From positions 149,892 through 213,891 of the forward strand of contig CAUYUJ010015761.1 of the NCBI GenBank assembly GCA_963575745.1: DNA of 64,000 bases, read 5' to 3'. Position numbers and translations under genes: made by a program. This document shows positions 1-11,027 of the stretch, one piece after another. Position 1 is the first letter of the stretch. Each line of letters begins with the position of its first letter. The stretch is from Prorocentrum cordatum (lineage: Eukaryota; Sar; Dinophyceae; Prorocentrales; Prorocentraceae). Below the pieces are notes generated by a model, which saw nothing but the letters and a program-made list of their open reading frames with translations, did no database searches and was not told the origin of the DNA.

Positions 1-231
1 ACATAGGACCACCAGCAGCGCCCGCGGCGCCCGCGACGCCCGCGACGCCCACGGCGCCGGCAGCGCCACTGGCACCCGCGGCGCCCGCGGCACGAGCGCC
101 GCCAGCGGTACCGGCAGCGCGGGCGGAGACGGCCGCCAGCTGCCGCCGCCGCCGCGCCGCGGGGGTCTCCCGTGACGCCGCGGCAGGAGCGCGCACCCGA
201 GGCGGGGTAGATGCTCGAGCCGAAACAACGG
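1..231 (-). CDS. Partial collagen-like Gly/Ala-rich reading frame running off the left edge
   Basis: Read leftwards from about 231, the minus strand stays open to the window edge and encodes glycine at about every third residue (G-A-A, G-A-S, G-V-A triplets), ending with G-G-P-M. Codons are GC-rich. No clear ATG is visible and the other frames are also repetitive (P-A-A on the plus strand), so this may be a 9-bp minisatellite rather than a protein. No function is assigned. Confidence 0.2.
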
Positions 232-369
232 CCTGAGCCAACTTGAGCCAGACTGCTTGAGCCAGGCTGCGGACGGGAGGGGGAACAAGCAGTAAATGCC
301 GGAAGCCGAACCCTGGAGGGCAACAGAGAACGGGCCGAGGGACGCACAAGAAGGGAAGCCCAAACTGAC

Positions 370-1340
370 AGAGGTGGAGTTGAACACCCGCGCCTGTTCA
401 GACCTTGGGAAGGGAAGCGTTCTCCCGCGATGGGGGAGGCAGTCAGTCTGGGGAGGAAGGGGGGAAGGAGGAGTTCAAGACCTGCGCCAGTTCAGACACT
501 GGATGGGGCGAGGAGCAGGAGCAGGAGGAGGGACAACGACAAATGATGACGAGGAGGCTGCGGGCAAGAGTCTGAAGGCAAGGACAGAGCGTTCAAACCC
601 GCTCAGGCAGGACACTGAACGAGAGCGGGTCGTAAGCTCAACCTTCGCATCCTCCTCTGTCGCCCCCCTCCTCCGCCGCCTCCGACGCCCATCCATGCCA
701 GCAGTGGTCGACCAGATGATGCAGGCGGATGGGGAAGTCGACTGTCCAGAGATGAGGAGGAGAGGGAGGAATTAGAGACCCACGCCATGGCAGACCACTG
801 CCGAGTCTGATGAGGGGTCTCCTCCTCCTCCCCCTCCCCAGACCCTCATTCCACTTCTGCCGATATTCATCGATGTTATCAATGATATCCTTTCCGTCTG
901 CCCCGCCATGTATTCTCGCGGAGGAGGGCGTAGGCAGTCCAGGGAGGGAGGGAGGAAGGAGGTGGGGATTGATGCCCGCGCCAGTTCAGAAATTGACAGG
1001 GAGGGAGGGGGGAATGAGAAAGGAAGATGAGAACAAGTCTGCAGAAAACGACGGGGGCGTTGAGGATCCGCGCCTGTTCAGTCAGGGTGCTGAACTGGAG
1101 CGGATCTTGAACTCGACCTTCCCTCCTCATTTTCGTTCCTCAAGCCTGGGTCAGCTCACGCGGGGCGTTGAGCTGACCTTGTTCGTGAACACCACGTGTT
1201 CTTCCTCCACCCTCTTCCTCCTCTCCCTCTTCTCGGAGGGCACCGACGACAAGGCTATGCACGAGGATGAACAGGCAAACTCCCGCGCGAAGCAGACAGG
1301 GAGCCGAACTGGAGCGGATCTGAAACTCGTGATCGTCCCT
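370..1340 (+). repeat. Degenerate interspersed repeat, core GTTCAGAC
   Basis: At least seven diverged copies of a unit resembling ACCCGCGCCNGTTCAGAC occur near 378, 472, 588, 767, 967, 1053 and 1301, separated by purine-rich DNA. A related unit (ACCCGCGCAAATTCAGAC) recurs three times at 14.63-14.80 kb, so this is a dispersed family. I see no gene in this stretch. Confidence 0.5.
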
Positions 1341-2180
1341 TCTGCGCTGCTGCGCTGGTATGGTGGTGCGACTTGCCACGGGCAGCTGAGATGGTCACAG
1401 CAAGTGGCAAACGCTGGGCTGGCGCCTCTCCTCCCCCCCCCTCCTCTTGCCCCCTCCTCCTCCTCCTCCTCCTCCTCCTCCTCCTCCTGCCCCCTCCTCC
1501 TCCTCCCTCCTCCTCTTGCTCCGAGGGGGGTCCGAACCTGGCGAGCCGGGCCCAACTCGCCCACCATCTCCATCTTGTCCTGCCAACGGTCGGACGGTCC
1601 AGAGGAGGAGGGAGAGGGAGGGGAGGGGAAGAAGGACAGAACAGGGGGAGGGTGGGGATGGGGAGGGGGGGAGAGAGAAGGAAGGAGGGAGAGGAGAGGA
1701 GGGAGAGAGGAGCAGGGAGGCGGAAAGAGGAGGAAGGAGGAATAAGGCGGGGGAGAAGAGGAGGGTATTTTTCCGTCGGCCCGACGGCGAGGAGCGAAGG
1801 CACGGAGAAAAAACGGGACCCACAGTGACCCACACATCCAGCGTCGTGAACAAAGCACGGCTGGACTCTCAACCCCATATTGTTGCGAGAGTTTCGGAGA
1901 CAGATCGATCCGCGGGTGTCCCCAGGCCCGAACTGGGGGAGAAGGCACATCGTTTTCTCACGGTGCCCGAACGCCACAGGGCCGTGGAAAAGCACGCTGG
2001 AAGAACACGAAGAGAAAAACAGCCGCAACACGGACCTGACAGCAGTTGAGACCGACAGCGAGACATGGAGAGGAGGAGAAGGAGGAGGCTAGGAGAAGGA
2101 GGACCAACATGAACCCAAAATGAATCAACAACGATACAACGCACCCTCCTGTCCCAAAACTCCTCCTCCTCCTCCTCCTC
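1190..2180. repeat. Polypyrimidine then polypurine tract
   Basis: (CTC)n at about 1430-1525 is followed by a GGA/GGGA-rich stretch at about 1600-1760, then mixed sequence and a short (CTC)n at 2160-2180. Long open frames here are poly-Ser, poly-Leu, poly-Glu or poly-Arg shadows of the triplets. No gene is supported. Confidence 0.7.
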
Positions 2181-2209
2181 CATCCCTTTTCGATGTCAGT
2201 AACGTCTCC

Positions 2210-2990
2210 TTGTCACACGTCAAGAAATGTCGGTAAGGCGGGCCTGGCGTTTCGCCTGAGACTTGCTCACCATTTCTGATCCTGAAGCTTGAGACTCCAA
2301 CAGTTTCACGGAATGATGGCGGGACCTTTCAAAATGTGGCTATCGCCTTAGCGCTGCGCAAATTCGTGTTAAGAGTTCGCGGCGATTTCACAGATGGCGG
2401 GCATTGTTGATTCGGGATGTGGCTGAAGCCTCGGCGCCGCGGACATGCGTCTGAACGTTTGACACAGTTTCATGGAAGATGGCGGGTCCGTTACAAAATG
2501 TGGTTATCGCCTTAGCGCCGCGCAAATTCGTCTTAAGAGCGTGCGGCAATTTCACGGATGACGGGCATTGTTGATTCGGGATGTGGCTCTAGCCTCGGCG
2601 CTGCGGACATGCGTCTGAACGTTTGACACAGTTTCATGGAAGATGGCGGGTCCGTTACAAAATGTGGTTATCGCCTTAGTGCCGCGCACATTCGTCTTAA
2701 GAGCGTGCGGCAATTTCACGGATGACGGGCATTGTTGATTCAGGATGTGGCTATAGCCGCGGCGCCGCGGACATGCGTCGTAACTTTTGCAACACCTTCA
2801 CGGACGGATGGCGGGTCTTTTTCAAATGTGGTTATCGCCTCATCGCCGCGCAATTTCGTCTTACGAGTGTGCGGCAAGTTCACGGATGACGGGCGTTGTT
2901 GACTCAGGATGTGGCTATAGCCCCGGCGCCGCGGACATGCGCCGTAACTTTCGCAACATATTCACGGATGGATGGCGGGTCCGTTTCAAA
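2210..2990 (+). repeat. 82-bp satellite family as 164-bp dimers, with leader
   Basis: The landmark ATGGCGGG recurs at 2316, 2479, 2643, 2808 and 2972 (periods 163-165). Within each period a second, diverged half-unit starts at 2394, 2558, 2722 and 2886 (ATGACGGG in three of four), so spacing alternates 78-79 and 85-86 bp. Each half-unit carries a conserved GCGCCGCG..CATTCGTCTT-type segment. A leader at 2210-2315 (with CGCCTGAGACTT, then CTCACCATTT) recurs before the related array at 45.2 kb. Confidence 0.9.
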
Positions 2991-3260
2991 ACGAAACGTG
3001 TGAGGGGTGTGCCAAACTGGGGCGGGGCCGCCATGCGAGTTCCGCCAGTGTGACCTTAAGAGGAACCCCTGTGGGACCACGAAACGTATGAGGGGCGTGC
3101 CGAAACAGAAACATGCGGAGAGCAAAAGCAAATAAGAGGAGGAAGGAGGGGGGGCAGCGGGAGGAGACGCGCGGCGCTGTTTCTTCAAAGCGAGGACCCA
3201 ACACCACAGGATGGTTGGGAACCAAAAGTGGGGGCCATCAGATTTCAGGCAGCCAGGCAT
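2991..3260 (-). repeat. Inverted copy of the 43.6-44.1 kb repeat block
   Basis: On the minus strand this stretch contains CCCAACCATCCTGTGGTG, a (C+T)-rich interval, TTTCGGCACGCCCCTCA and TTCGTGGTCCCAC in the same order as 43612-43785 on the plus strand. Two units (CGAAACGT at 2992 and 3080) are 88 bp apart, matching the ~89-bp period of the 43.8-44.1 kb array. Confidence 0.8.
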
Positions 3261-3339
3261 CGACGAACCAGCGCTTCAACCAACCAGCCATCAGGCGTCC
3301 AGTCCCAGGGCAGCAAGTATCGCCCCCCCCCGCCATCCT

Positions 3340-3609
3340 CTGCGAAAAATACGATGCGCGCGCACTCGATTGTCAAACATCTCAACTGTTCAATAATCCC
3401 TTGCAAAATATATACGACGAAGTACGCACGCGCGCGTCGTCGCGCGCGCATGCCGACAAAATTTCAAAAACCGTCAGTTTCGGAACAATTCCAAAATCGC
3501 ATGTCCAAAAACAGTATACATAAAAAACAATTTGCATCGTAAAAAACAAAGCATGTCTCGCAACACTGAGTATACATATATGTGTGTATGTATATATATA
3601 TATATATAC

Positions 3610-3641
<32 letters not shown>

Positions 3642-4150
3642 CGAAAGGCGTGCGCGCGCGCGACTTGGCGAAACCTTGGAAAGAAAAACATTGGTGTTTC
3701 AAGAATTTCAGAACATGTTCCCAAGCGGGCTTCGCGCGCGCGCATGTCAAAATCGTGCGAACGCCCCTGCGCGCATGCCGTCGCGAGAATCCCTTTGCAA
3801 CAAGCGGGACGGAGTGCACACGCGCGCGCCGTGGCGCGCGCATACCGAAATCCTGCAGAAACCTTCGGTGTCGAAGGACTTCAAAATCGAGTGTCCAAAA
3901 ACATATAGTTGCTTGATTTGGCAATTTTCCGAAAGAAAAACCATCAACACGAATTGTCAACAAAAGCAAATGCGCGCGCTCTTGCGAATTCTCCGAAAAC
4001 CAGGGAAGCTGTTCAACATGTTCATAAAATGCTACCAAACAAGCTTCGCGCGCGCATATCGAAATCGTTCGAACGCCCTTGCGCGCGTGCTGGGGTGGCA
4101 CGGCCCGTATCAAATAACACCATGCGAGCCGAATTCCTTCCAAAACCTTC
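3340..4150. repeat. Lower-GC tandem repeat with CG-alternating tracts and a TA microsatellite
   Basis: Roughly 300-bp diverged units contain runs of CGCGCGCG followed by CATNCCGAAATC-like sequence (around 3426, 3650, 3735, 3820 and 4045). An (TA)n/(TG)n microsatellite occupies about 3570-3641. Base composition is more AT-rich than the surroundings. No coding frame with normal codon use is seen. Confidence 0.6.
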
Positions 4151-4880
4151 ATCACCGACACGAAGACGCCGTCATCTCCGTCGGCGTGATTGGCATCGGC
4201 GCCGTCACTGGCTGCCCCGTCGCCGCTGCCAGCATCGTCACCAACATCGCTACCATCATCAGCATGTCTACAATAGTCGACGCTGCCATGACACAACACC
4301 CGCCCAAGTCGCCGACTCGCACTCAAATGCCCGCTGGGATGTGCCGACCGGTCAGCGGCACCGCGTTCGCGTCGGTTGCGCCAAACTAGCTGGCCGCTGC
4401 GCGCACGAGCATGCGCGGGCTAGCACGGCCGCAGAGATGCACCAGCCAACACCCAGCACTCATCGCAATCGTTTCCGCATGGGGGTTGCAAACCAAGTTG
4501 CGGGTGGGTTGGTGGGATGTTTGCGCGAGCAGTGGAATGGACAACTTCACGTTGAGCATTGGTGAACTACACCACTACCGTTTACTCTGTAGTATACTCT
4601 ACCTTGCTCTACTCTACGCTAGTCTACTCTCCTTGTGCGTTTGACAATTGCTGGGCGACTGTTGGGGCGCCGCTGGAAAAGCCACATGAATCCATTGGAA
4701 TAGCAGAGGAAGCCATGCACATGGCAGAGGAAGCCATACGGATACAGAGGAAGCCAGTCTGGGGAGCCAGTGCACCACTTGTCTGGGGACGGAGCCCAGA
4801 CTCTCATAAGAGAAGCGGTCTCGAGGAACGTGTGGCGCTCGCCCCACCGCCACGCAACGCACATTCGCTCTGAAACATCG
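4151..4880. other. No recognised gene
   Basis: Apart from short local repeats (CTACTCT-like pentamers at 4590-4640 and GAGGAAGCCAT units at 4705-4760), I see no coding, RNA or mobile-element signature in this stretch. Confidence 0.5.
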
Positions 4881-5190
4881 GAACCGCTTCACGGATGGAG
4901 GGCGGCTCCTGTTTAGAATGTGCGTCTCGCGGTAGCGCCGCGAACACTCGTCTCAAACATTTGCACCATGTCATGGGTGAACATATGTTTTTTGGGTTTC
5001 AGCATGTGCTCTCACCGGAACGCCGCTCACATTCGTAGTCAAAGTTCGCAAACGTTTCAAAACATCGTACAATTGAAATCCCAGGAGGGGCGTTCTGGCA
5101 ACACGATCTAGGATTGACGGGACGCAACAGTAACCTTGATCCGCGGCGCTGAAGTCTAAGCAATGGCGTTTGGGCACGATGGGGGATGCT
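4880..5190 (+). repeat. Second copy of the 82-bp satellite with its trailing block
   Basis: About two diverged units (ACGGATGGAGGGCGG at 4891 and a decayed one near 4973) are followed at 5078-5182 by a block containing CCCAGGA, GTTCTGGCA, GACGCAACA and GTTTGGGCACGAT. The same order follows the 45.2-kb array, so satellite and trailing block travel together. Confidence 0.75.
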
Positions 5191-5289
5191 CAAAAACACA
5201 TGTCTTTTACTGGCCCACTGCCCGCAATACACAAATATTTGGTGGGGCCTTACAAAGAGGGGATGTGGAGTAGGGTTGCTGCATCATCG

Positions 5290-5446
5290 CTACTGCTCCT
5301 CCTCCTCCTCCTCCTCCTCGTCCTCCTCATCATCATCCTCCTCCTCCTCCTCCTCCTCCTCGTCCTCCTCCTCCTCATCATCATCATAGTCCTCATCATC
5401 ATCATCATCATCATCATAATCATCATCATCATCATCATCATCATCG

Positions 5447-5491
<45 letters not shown>

Positions 5492-5629
5492 GCCTCCTCC
5501 TCCTCCTCATCCTCCTCCTCCTCATCATCATCATAATCCTCATCATCATCATCCTCATCATCCTCATCCTCATCATCATCATCCTCATCATCATCATCAT
5601 CCTCATCCTCCTCATCATCCTCATCATCC

Positions 5630-5663
<34 letters not shown>

Positions 5664-5785
5664 CATCATCCTCATCATCCTCATCATCCTCATCATCCTC
5701 ATCATCCTCATCGTCCTCATCATCATCATCCTCATCATCCTCATCGTCATCATCATCATCATCATCCTCATCCTCATACTGCCAG
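5290..5785. repeat. (CTC)n/(ATC)n triplet tract
   Basis: Nearly 500 bp of TCC and ATC triplets. All frames are open on both strands and encode homopolymers (Asp/Glu, Met/Arg, Ile/Leu, Ser), so the long ORFs here are not evidence of genes. Confidence 0.95.
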
Positions 5786-5918
5786 CGCTCTGACTGCCCC
5801 CCGTTTGCCTTGACCCCCGTCTCTGGAGCCCCGTCTCTGGGGCGCCGGCCCTGCCACGACTGCCCCCAAGGACGCCGCCCTCCCGCGGCCGCCCCGCCCC
5901 GCGCAGAAGGAGGTCGAG

Positions 5919-6075
5919 CGATTGCAAAAAAACCAAAGATTGCAAAAAAACCAAGGATTGCAAAGGATTGCAAAAAAAACCCTTCGTGCAAAGGATTGCA
6001 AGGGTTTTTTGCAATCCTTCGTGCAAAGGATTGCAAAAAAAAACAAGGGTTTTTTTGCAATCCTTCGTTCAAGAG
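5919..6075. repeat. Pair of adjacent fold-back hairpins built from GGATTGCAAAAAA
   Basis: Direct copies of GGATTGCAAAAAA alternate with their reverse complement. Arms 5965-5984 and 6000-6017 pair with a two-A bulge around a ~15-nt loop. Arms 6026-6041 and 6050-6065 are perfect over 16 bp around an 8-nt loop. The A- and T-runs stand out against the GC-rich flanks. Confidence 0.85.
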
Positions 6076-6734
6076 CGCGCTCCGCGGGAAACCAACGCGG
6101 CGGACGCCAGTCAGAGCGCGGCCGAGCGCGGCGAGGCCTTCTTGACGAGCTCGCAACCCACGCCCTGGCGCGATGCCTGCGGCCCAGCACAGAGTAACGC
6201 AAAAGCGGCTCTGCGCCACGGCGCGCCTCCAGCGCCCCCTGCCGCGCTGCGACGCGATGCCAGCCCGCATCCTGCGCCTCGGCCAGCGCGTGGCACGCCG
6301 CCCGCCGGCGCTCAAAGCCATCGATCCCGCGGGGAGGCAAACCTCCAGCGAAGCCGTCCGCGTAGGCTCGGGAGCGGCCAAGAGGGGGGTGTCCAAGAGG
6401 GGGGGGTGCAAAGCATGACCGGCGGCATGTGCGCCGCCCAGCGGGGGGGCGAGGGACGCAATGAAATGAGAAGAGGCGCCATGAAATCAGCGGAAACAGC
6501 ATGACCCCCGCCATGATATCCACCCCCCCCGAGTCATCACCCCCCCCCTTATCCGCCCCGGATAGGCGTGGAGCGCGACACCGCCGTCGCGAGCAGCCCC
6601 GGGGCCGCGCGCGGCGGCCCCCAGACAGGGAGCCTGCTGCCGCGCGCCGCCCGACGGCTGCGCGCGGCCGCGCGCCGCCGCTCCGACGCCTCTGCCTCGG
6701 CGCACAGCTACTCCGACAGCTGCAACAAAGCCAC
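6076..6734. other. GC-rich stretch without a recognised gene
   Basis: Several overlapping frames are open on both strands, as expected at this GC content, but none shows a domain or a clear single-frame codon bias. C/G homopolymers of 6-8 bases occur near 6395 and 6530. Confidence 0.4.
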
Positions 6735-6870
6735 CTTGAAGGGGCCCCAGGACACACAAGTCAATACACACAAATAAAAATATTCCCACATTTCCCCATA
6801 TGTTCTGGGTTTCTGTCTTCCCCCCCACTTCCAATATTTTCCCATATTTTCTGAGGAATCGAGGATTAAT
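6735..6870 (+). repeat. Dispersed AT-richer repeat, copy 1
   Basis: Contains GAAGGGGCCC, AATACACACAAATAA, TTCCCA and TGTCTTCCCCCCCACTTCC in the same order as 22843-22985. The two copies are about 140 bp long and 16 kb apart. No tRNA-type A/B box was found, so I do not call it a SINE. Confidence 0.75.
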
Positions 6871-7049
6871 TGTGTCTCTGTGTTTTTTCCTCTCCTCACA
6901 CCCAGCGGCCGCGGGAGCTGCGCGCTGCCGGCCTCGGCGGGCCACGGGTGGAGAGCGGGAGGCCGGCGCCGCCGGAAACTGGACGAGCCGCGCAAACTCA
7001 GCGCCCCGAAAGTGCGCGCGGCGCGGCCGCGCGGGGCGCCCCGGGGAAG

Positions 7050-8260
7050 CCAAGCGCTGGCCATGCTGCTGCACCCCGCATCGCGGCTCGAAAACGCGGC
7101 GCCGCACTCCATCGCGCTGTTCAGCGCCGCGCCGCTGAGCTCCGTCGCGCAGCGCGTCGAGGCCCGACGCGCCGGCATCGGAGTCGTCCTGTTGCTCCCC
7201 GCCGCGCCGCGCGATGCCGAGCCGCTCGCGCTCGTTGATCTGGTGGGCGACGCGGTGCTCGAAGCGCTACCAGTTTCAAAATCTGGATTATCTGGATACC
7301 AGAAACGTCATGCCGTTGCCCGTCGCCCTGCTGCACGCCGCCTGGCAGAGCCCAAACCGTTGAGCACCGTAGTCAAACCGCTGCTGGGCTTTCACATGCA
7401 ATCGGAACGGACAGCTTCTCCCCGTCGCACTGCGATGCCGAGCATTTAAACGCTGGTCGAGCTGCTCGGCGGCGGAGCGCTCGAAGCTCGACTCGTCTCA
7501 AGCGTGGACACCAGAGACATCCTTCTGGCCCCCGTCGCATCGCACCATGTCGCGGCGCTTGCACTGCTCGAACTGCTCAACGACGCGGTGCTCTCAACGC
7601 TCCACGTCACATTCGCGAGATCGGAGAAATCCTGCTGCTCCCCGTCGCTCTACTCCACGACGTGCACTTGGTACAATGTTTGTCGCATGTTCAGCGGGTG
7701 CTGCTCAGTCCGTTCGTCTCATCGTGGGTGTTCCTTCCAATGGCGCTGCTCGATGTCGAGCCGCTGGTACCGAGCGAGTTACTCAGCGACGCAATAGACA
7801 CAACGCATATTGTGCCATGAGTAGGATAGGCGTCGGAGAGGTACCTACCCGTCGCGGTGCTCCAAGCCGTGCCCAAAAGATCGTTCAAACTGCACAGTGG
7901 CATGCTGGTAGAAACGATGCGTTACTTGCGGAAGTTGGAGACACTCCACTGATCCCCGTCGCACTACCAAATGTCGTGCACGTGGTACGTCGGATTTGCC
8001 CCGCGGCTCCCACTCGCCCTGCATGATGGCAAACCGCTGGTACCGTTCGAGCTGCTCGGAAACTTGGCAATCGAAACATCACCCGCTTCATAATTGCATG
8101 CCAGAAGACGTCGCGCTGCCAGATGCGGTGCCGCTCGAGTTACGTTCAACGATGTGTTCGACAAGAACATTCGTCACACCTTCGAATGTCGAATGATCTG
8201 CATGCGCCACGTCGAGTTGTTCAATGTCGTGCCGCTGCATGCGGCAAGCAAGCAGCGTAT
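7050..8260 (+). repeat. Degenerate ~100-bp tandem array
   Basis: Repeated blocks of the type CTGCTCCCCGTCGC, GATGCCGAGCCGCT and GAGCTGCTC..GACGCGGTGCTC are seen near 7190, 7412, 7519, 7630, 7730, 7842, 7952, 8000 and 8105, becoming more diverged to the right. Reading frames are not maintained across units. It looks like a decayed satellite or a relic of repeated coding units. Confidence 0.5.
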
Positions 8261-9051
8261 CTCCCGCGTTTGGCGAACAATGACGGCCCACGTCCTCCCA
8301 TCATGGCGGCAGCAAGCGCAACGGCCAGCGGATGTTGTGAGGCACCGGTGGGGGGGGGAAGCGCCCGGAGAAGGGTCGCAGGCCACTCCCTGCAGTGAAC
8401 GTAAAAGGCACACGGATGAGCGATATGTTGAAGGGTTCTGGCTGAGCTGGGCCCCCCCCCGTACCACGGGCCTCTTCTGTCTAATGTTGCCTGCCTGATC
8501 CGCCCAACATCGGCAGCCTTCCTCCTCTTCTCCCTTCGGCGGAGGAGGGGCGGAAGGAGGAGGGAGGAGGGAGGGAGAGGAGGGAGAAGGAGGAGGAAGG
8601 AGGGAGAAAGACCGCCGCCGCCGCCGCCGATGTCTCGGCTGGCCCTCCCTCGATGAAAGCCTCCCGAAAACCTTCCGACGCCTCCGTTGAGACCCCAAAA
8701 GCCCGACCTGGCGAGGGTCCTCCGAAAGCCTTCCCGCTCAAGTTCGAGCGGAACCGTGTAGAACCCGCTTCTCTCTGACAACGGGAGCCCGCTTCTTGCA
8801 GGGATCGGAAACGACGTGGCTGGTCAGGAATGGAAGTTGCCAGGGCTATCCGAGGACCTCCCGAAGGCCTTCCCGAGACCCTCGAGAGGTCGCCCCGAAC
8901 CCGAAAAAAGGCTCCGCGCCCGAGGGCCCCCCGCGGCAGTCGAGCCGCCGCTCCCTGGGGTGGGGGGGGGGCGTTCCGCGCGCCGTGCGGCACGCGGCTG
9001 CTGAAGATGGCGGGCGGAACGCTCCTCCTCGTCGACGTCGACGTCACCGCA

Positions 9052-9087
<36 letters not shown>

Positions 9088-9660
9088 GCCGTCGTCACCG
9101 TCGGCTTCGTCGCCGTCGGCTGCGTCGCCGTCGTCGCCCTGGTCGTCGCGGTCGTGGTGGCCGACAGGCGCGCGTCGCGCCGCCGCGCGGGGTGCACGCC
9201 GCAAGGGGTCCCGCACGGGCTCGGAATGCCAGGCGCCGTGCTCCGGCGCCTCCATCCGGGGGCCTCGCCCGGGGGCCCCCCCCCCCCTCGCCTCCGACCG
9301 CGGGTGTCTCGCCCCGCGCTCCCGCGGGGCGGGAGAGGGGCGAGGGGTAAAGGAGGCAAGGAGGGGCGGAGGGGGGGGGGAGGAGAAGAACGAACGAGGG
9401 GCGAGGAAAAGAGGGGCATGCAGCCGGAGGTCCCGAGCGACACGGGCTGGCGAGAGCGCCACGTACACCAGGCGGCGGCTCTGAGCGAGCCTTTGCCCTG
9501 CTGGACAGGGCTTGGCATGGGTAGCCGCGGGGTCCTCTAGAAGCTGTGCCTTTCGACAGCGGTGGTGACGAAGACGCGAATGAGGAGGGAGAAGGAGGGA
9601 GGAGGAGGAAGAAGAGGAAGGAGGAGGAGGAGGAGGAGGAGGAGGAGTGGCGCATGAGCA
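8261..9660. other. GC-rich low-complexity stretch without a clear gene
   Basis: Purine-rich GGA tracts lie at 8520-8610 and 9350-9650, and a GTC/GCC tract at 9030-9150. Both strands carry long Arg/Pro/Ala-rich open frames without domains. CTCCCGAAGGCCTTC-like units near 8650-8890 form a weak local repeat. Confidence 0.4.
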
Positions 9661-11027
9661 AGGAGGGGTGATTTGTTCAACCCCAGAGGCTTCAGCCGAG
9701 GCAGCTTCCTCGCATACGTGGGCGGAGGTCTTGAGAAGCAGCCCCACCTGGCGCCTCGCATGTGACCGGAGCACTCACGGCGTGGGGCCCCCACCACAAG
9801 GGGCGGAGCAACTGAAAAGACAAGGGCTCCACCGCAGAGGACAGGCGGTGCGGCCCCAGTCCAGCTGCACTGCAGCGCCGATGGCGAACGCCTGCCTCGG
9901 GGCGGGGGATAGGGGGGGAGGGCAGGAGGCCCGAGGGGGCGAAGCCGCCACACGACCCCCGAACTGAGAGGCCCCCAACGAAGACCACTCGGGCAGAGAA
10001 CTCAGAGCCGAGCGGGGCCAGGGCAAGGGCCAGCTGAGTTAGAACCGTCGCTGCGAGCGCTACCTTCGACGATCGCGAGCGACCTCTTCGATGCGCAGAG
10101 CCTCGGCAACTCTACGCAGTGAATCCGCAGGCTGACTGGCCGTCGAATTCGTGGCGGCGGACTGACCAAGAAACGCCAAAACATCATCTGATCCTTCAAA
10201 GTCAAGGGCGCCCAAGATGGGTACGGAAAAAAGCTACAATGCCGAAAAGCAAATGTTATCCAAAACCGACAGCGGCCTGTTGGGCAGGCGGCTTTCCGTC
10301 TTCAAAAAGCAACGTCCGCGGCGGCGCGGACAACGAGCCCTGCTCACAATGAACAGGAACTGCTGTTGGGCATTGTACCCGTTCTTTCCGTACCCATGTC
10401 GATCGTCCCGAATCAAGGTTGCCCTGGTGGCCCTGACCTTCCGGGGACGACTCTCTGGGCGCAGGCAAACAAGCAGGCACCACGAGAACAGCTGAAGACG
10501 AGAGCGCAGCAGACGGACAAAGGGTTTCCTCCTCGTCGTCTTCATCTGCCACAGACGAACTGAATCAACGATGCAATCCTTGGTCTCGACTGTCACTCCC
10601 AACCGCTGTCTAGAATGGTTGGGGTACTGGCCTTTAGATATGGCAATCCAACCGAGTCTAGCAGCACGAGTGGGGTGAGCACGACCCGTTTCCCCGAGCC
10701 CTAGGACCCAGGCCCCCGAAATATGGCACTAACAGCAAGTAGTAGCGAACACGGCCGAACAAGTAGGGCAATCAAGGGCAGCAGCGTGGTGCCAAGTGGA
10801 AGGAGGGAGGAAGCATCGAGAGGACGAGGAGTGGGGAGCACGGAGGACTGAGGCTGGCGGGGGGCGGGGGGGAGGAACAGCGAGGAGGGCGGGTAGGGAG
10901 CCCCGGGGACGGATGCCGACGCGACGGAGGACGTGGAGGAGGGCTGCTGGCCCCCCGCCCCGCCGAGGACGCTCGGCACCCGAGAGGCGATGACTTCGGT
11001 CGTGGGCTCCTGCGCGGCTGTGGAGTA
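9661..11027. other. No recognised gene
   Basis: I inspected all frames at 9661-11027 and saw no domain, no consistent codon bias and no RNA signature. Small purine-rich runs occur at 10795-10900. Confidence 0.4.

Noticed and set aside
5290-6411. Long poly-Asp/poly-Glu ORFs on the minus strand
   Set aside because: They follow the ATC/TCC triplets in every frame and continue into the hairpin cluster; no independent coding signal.
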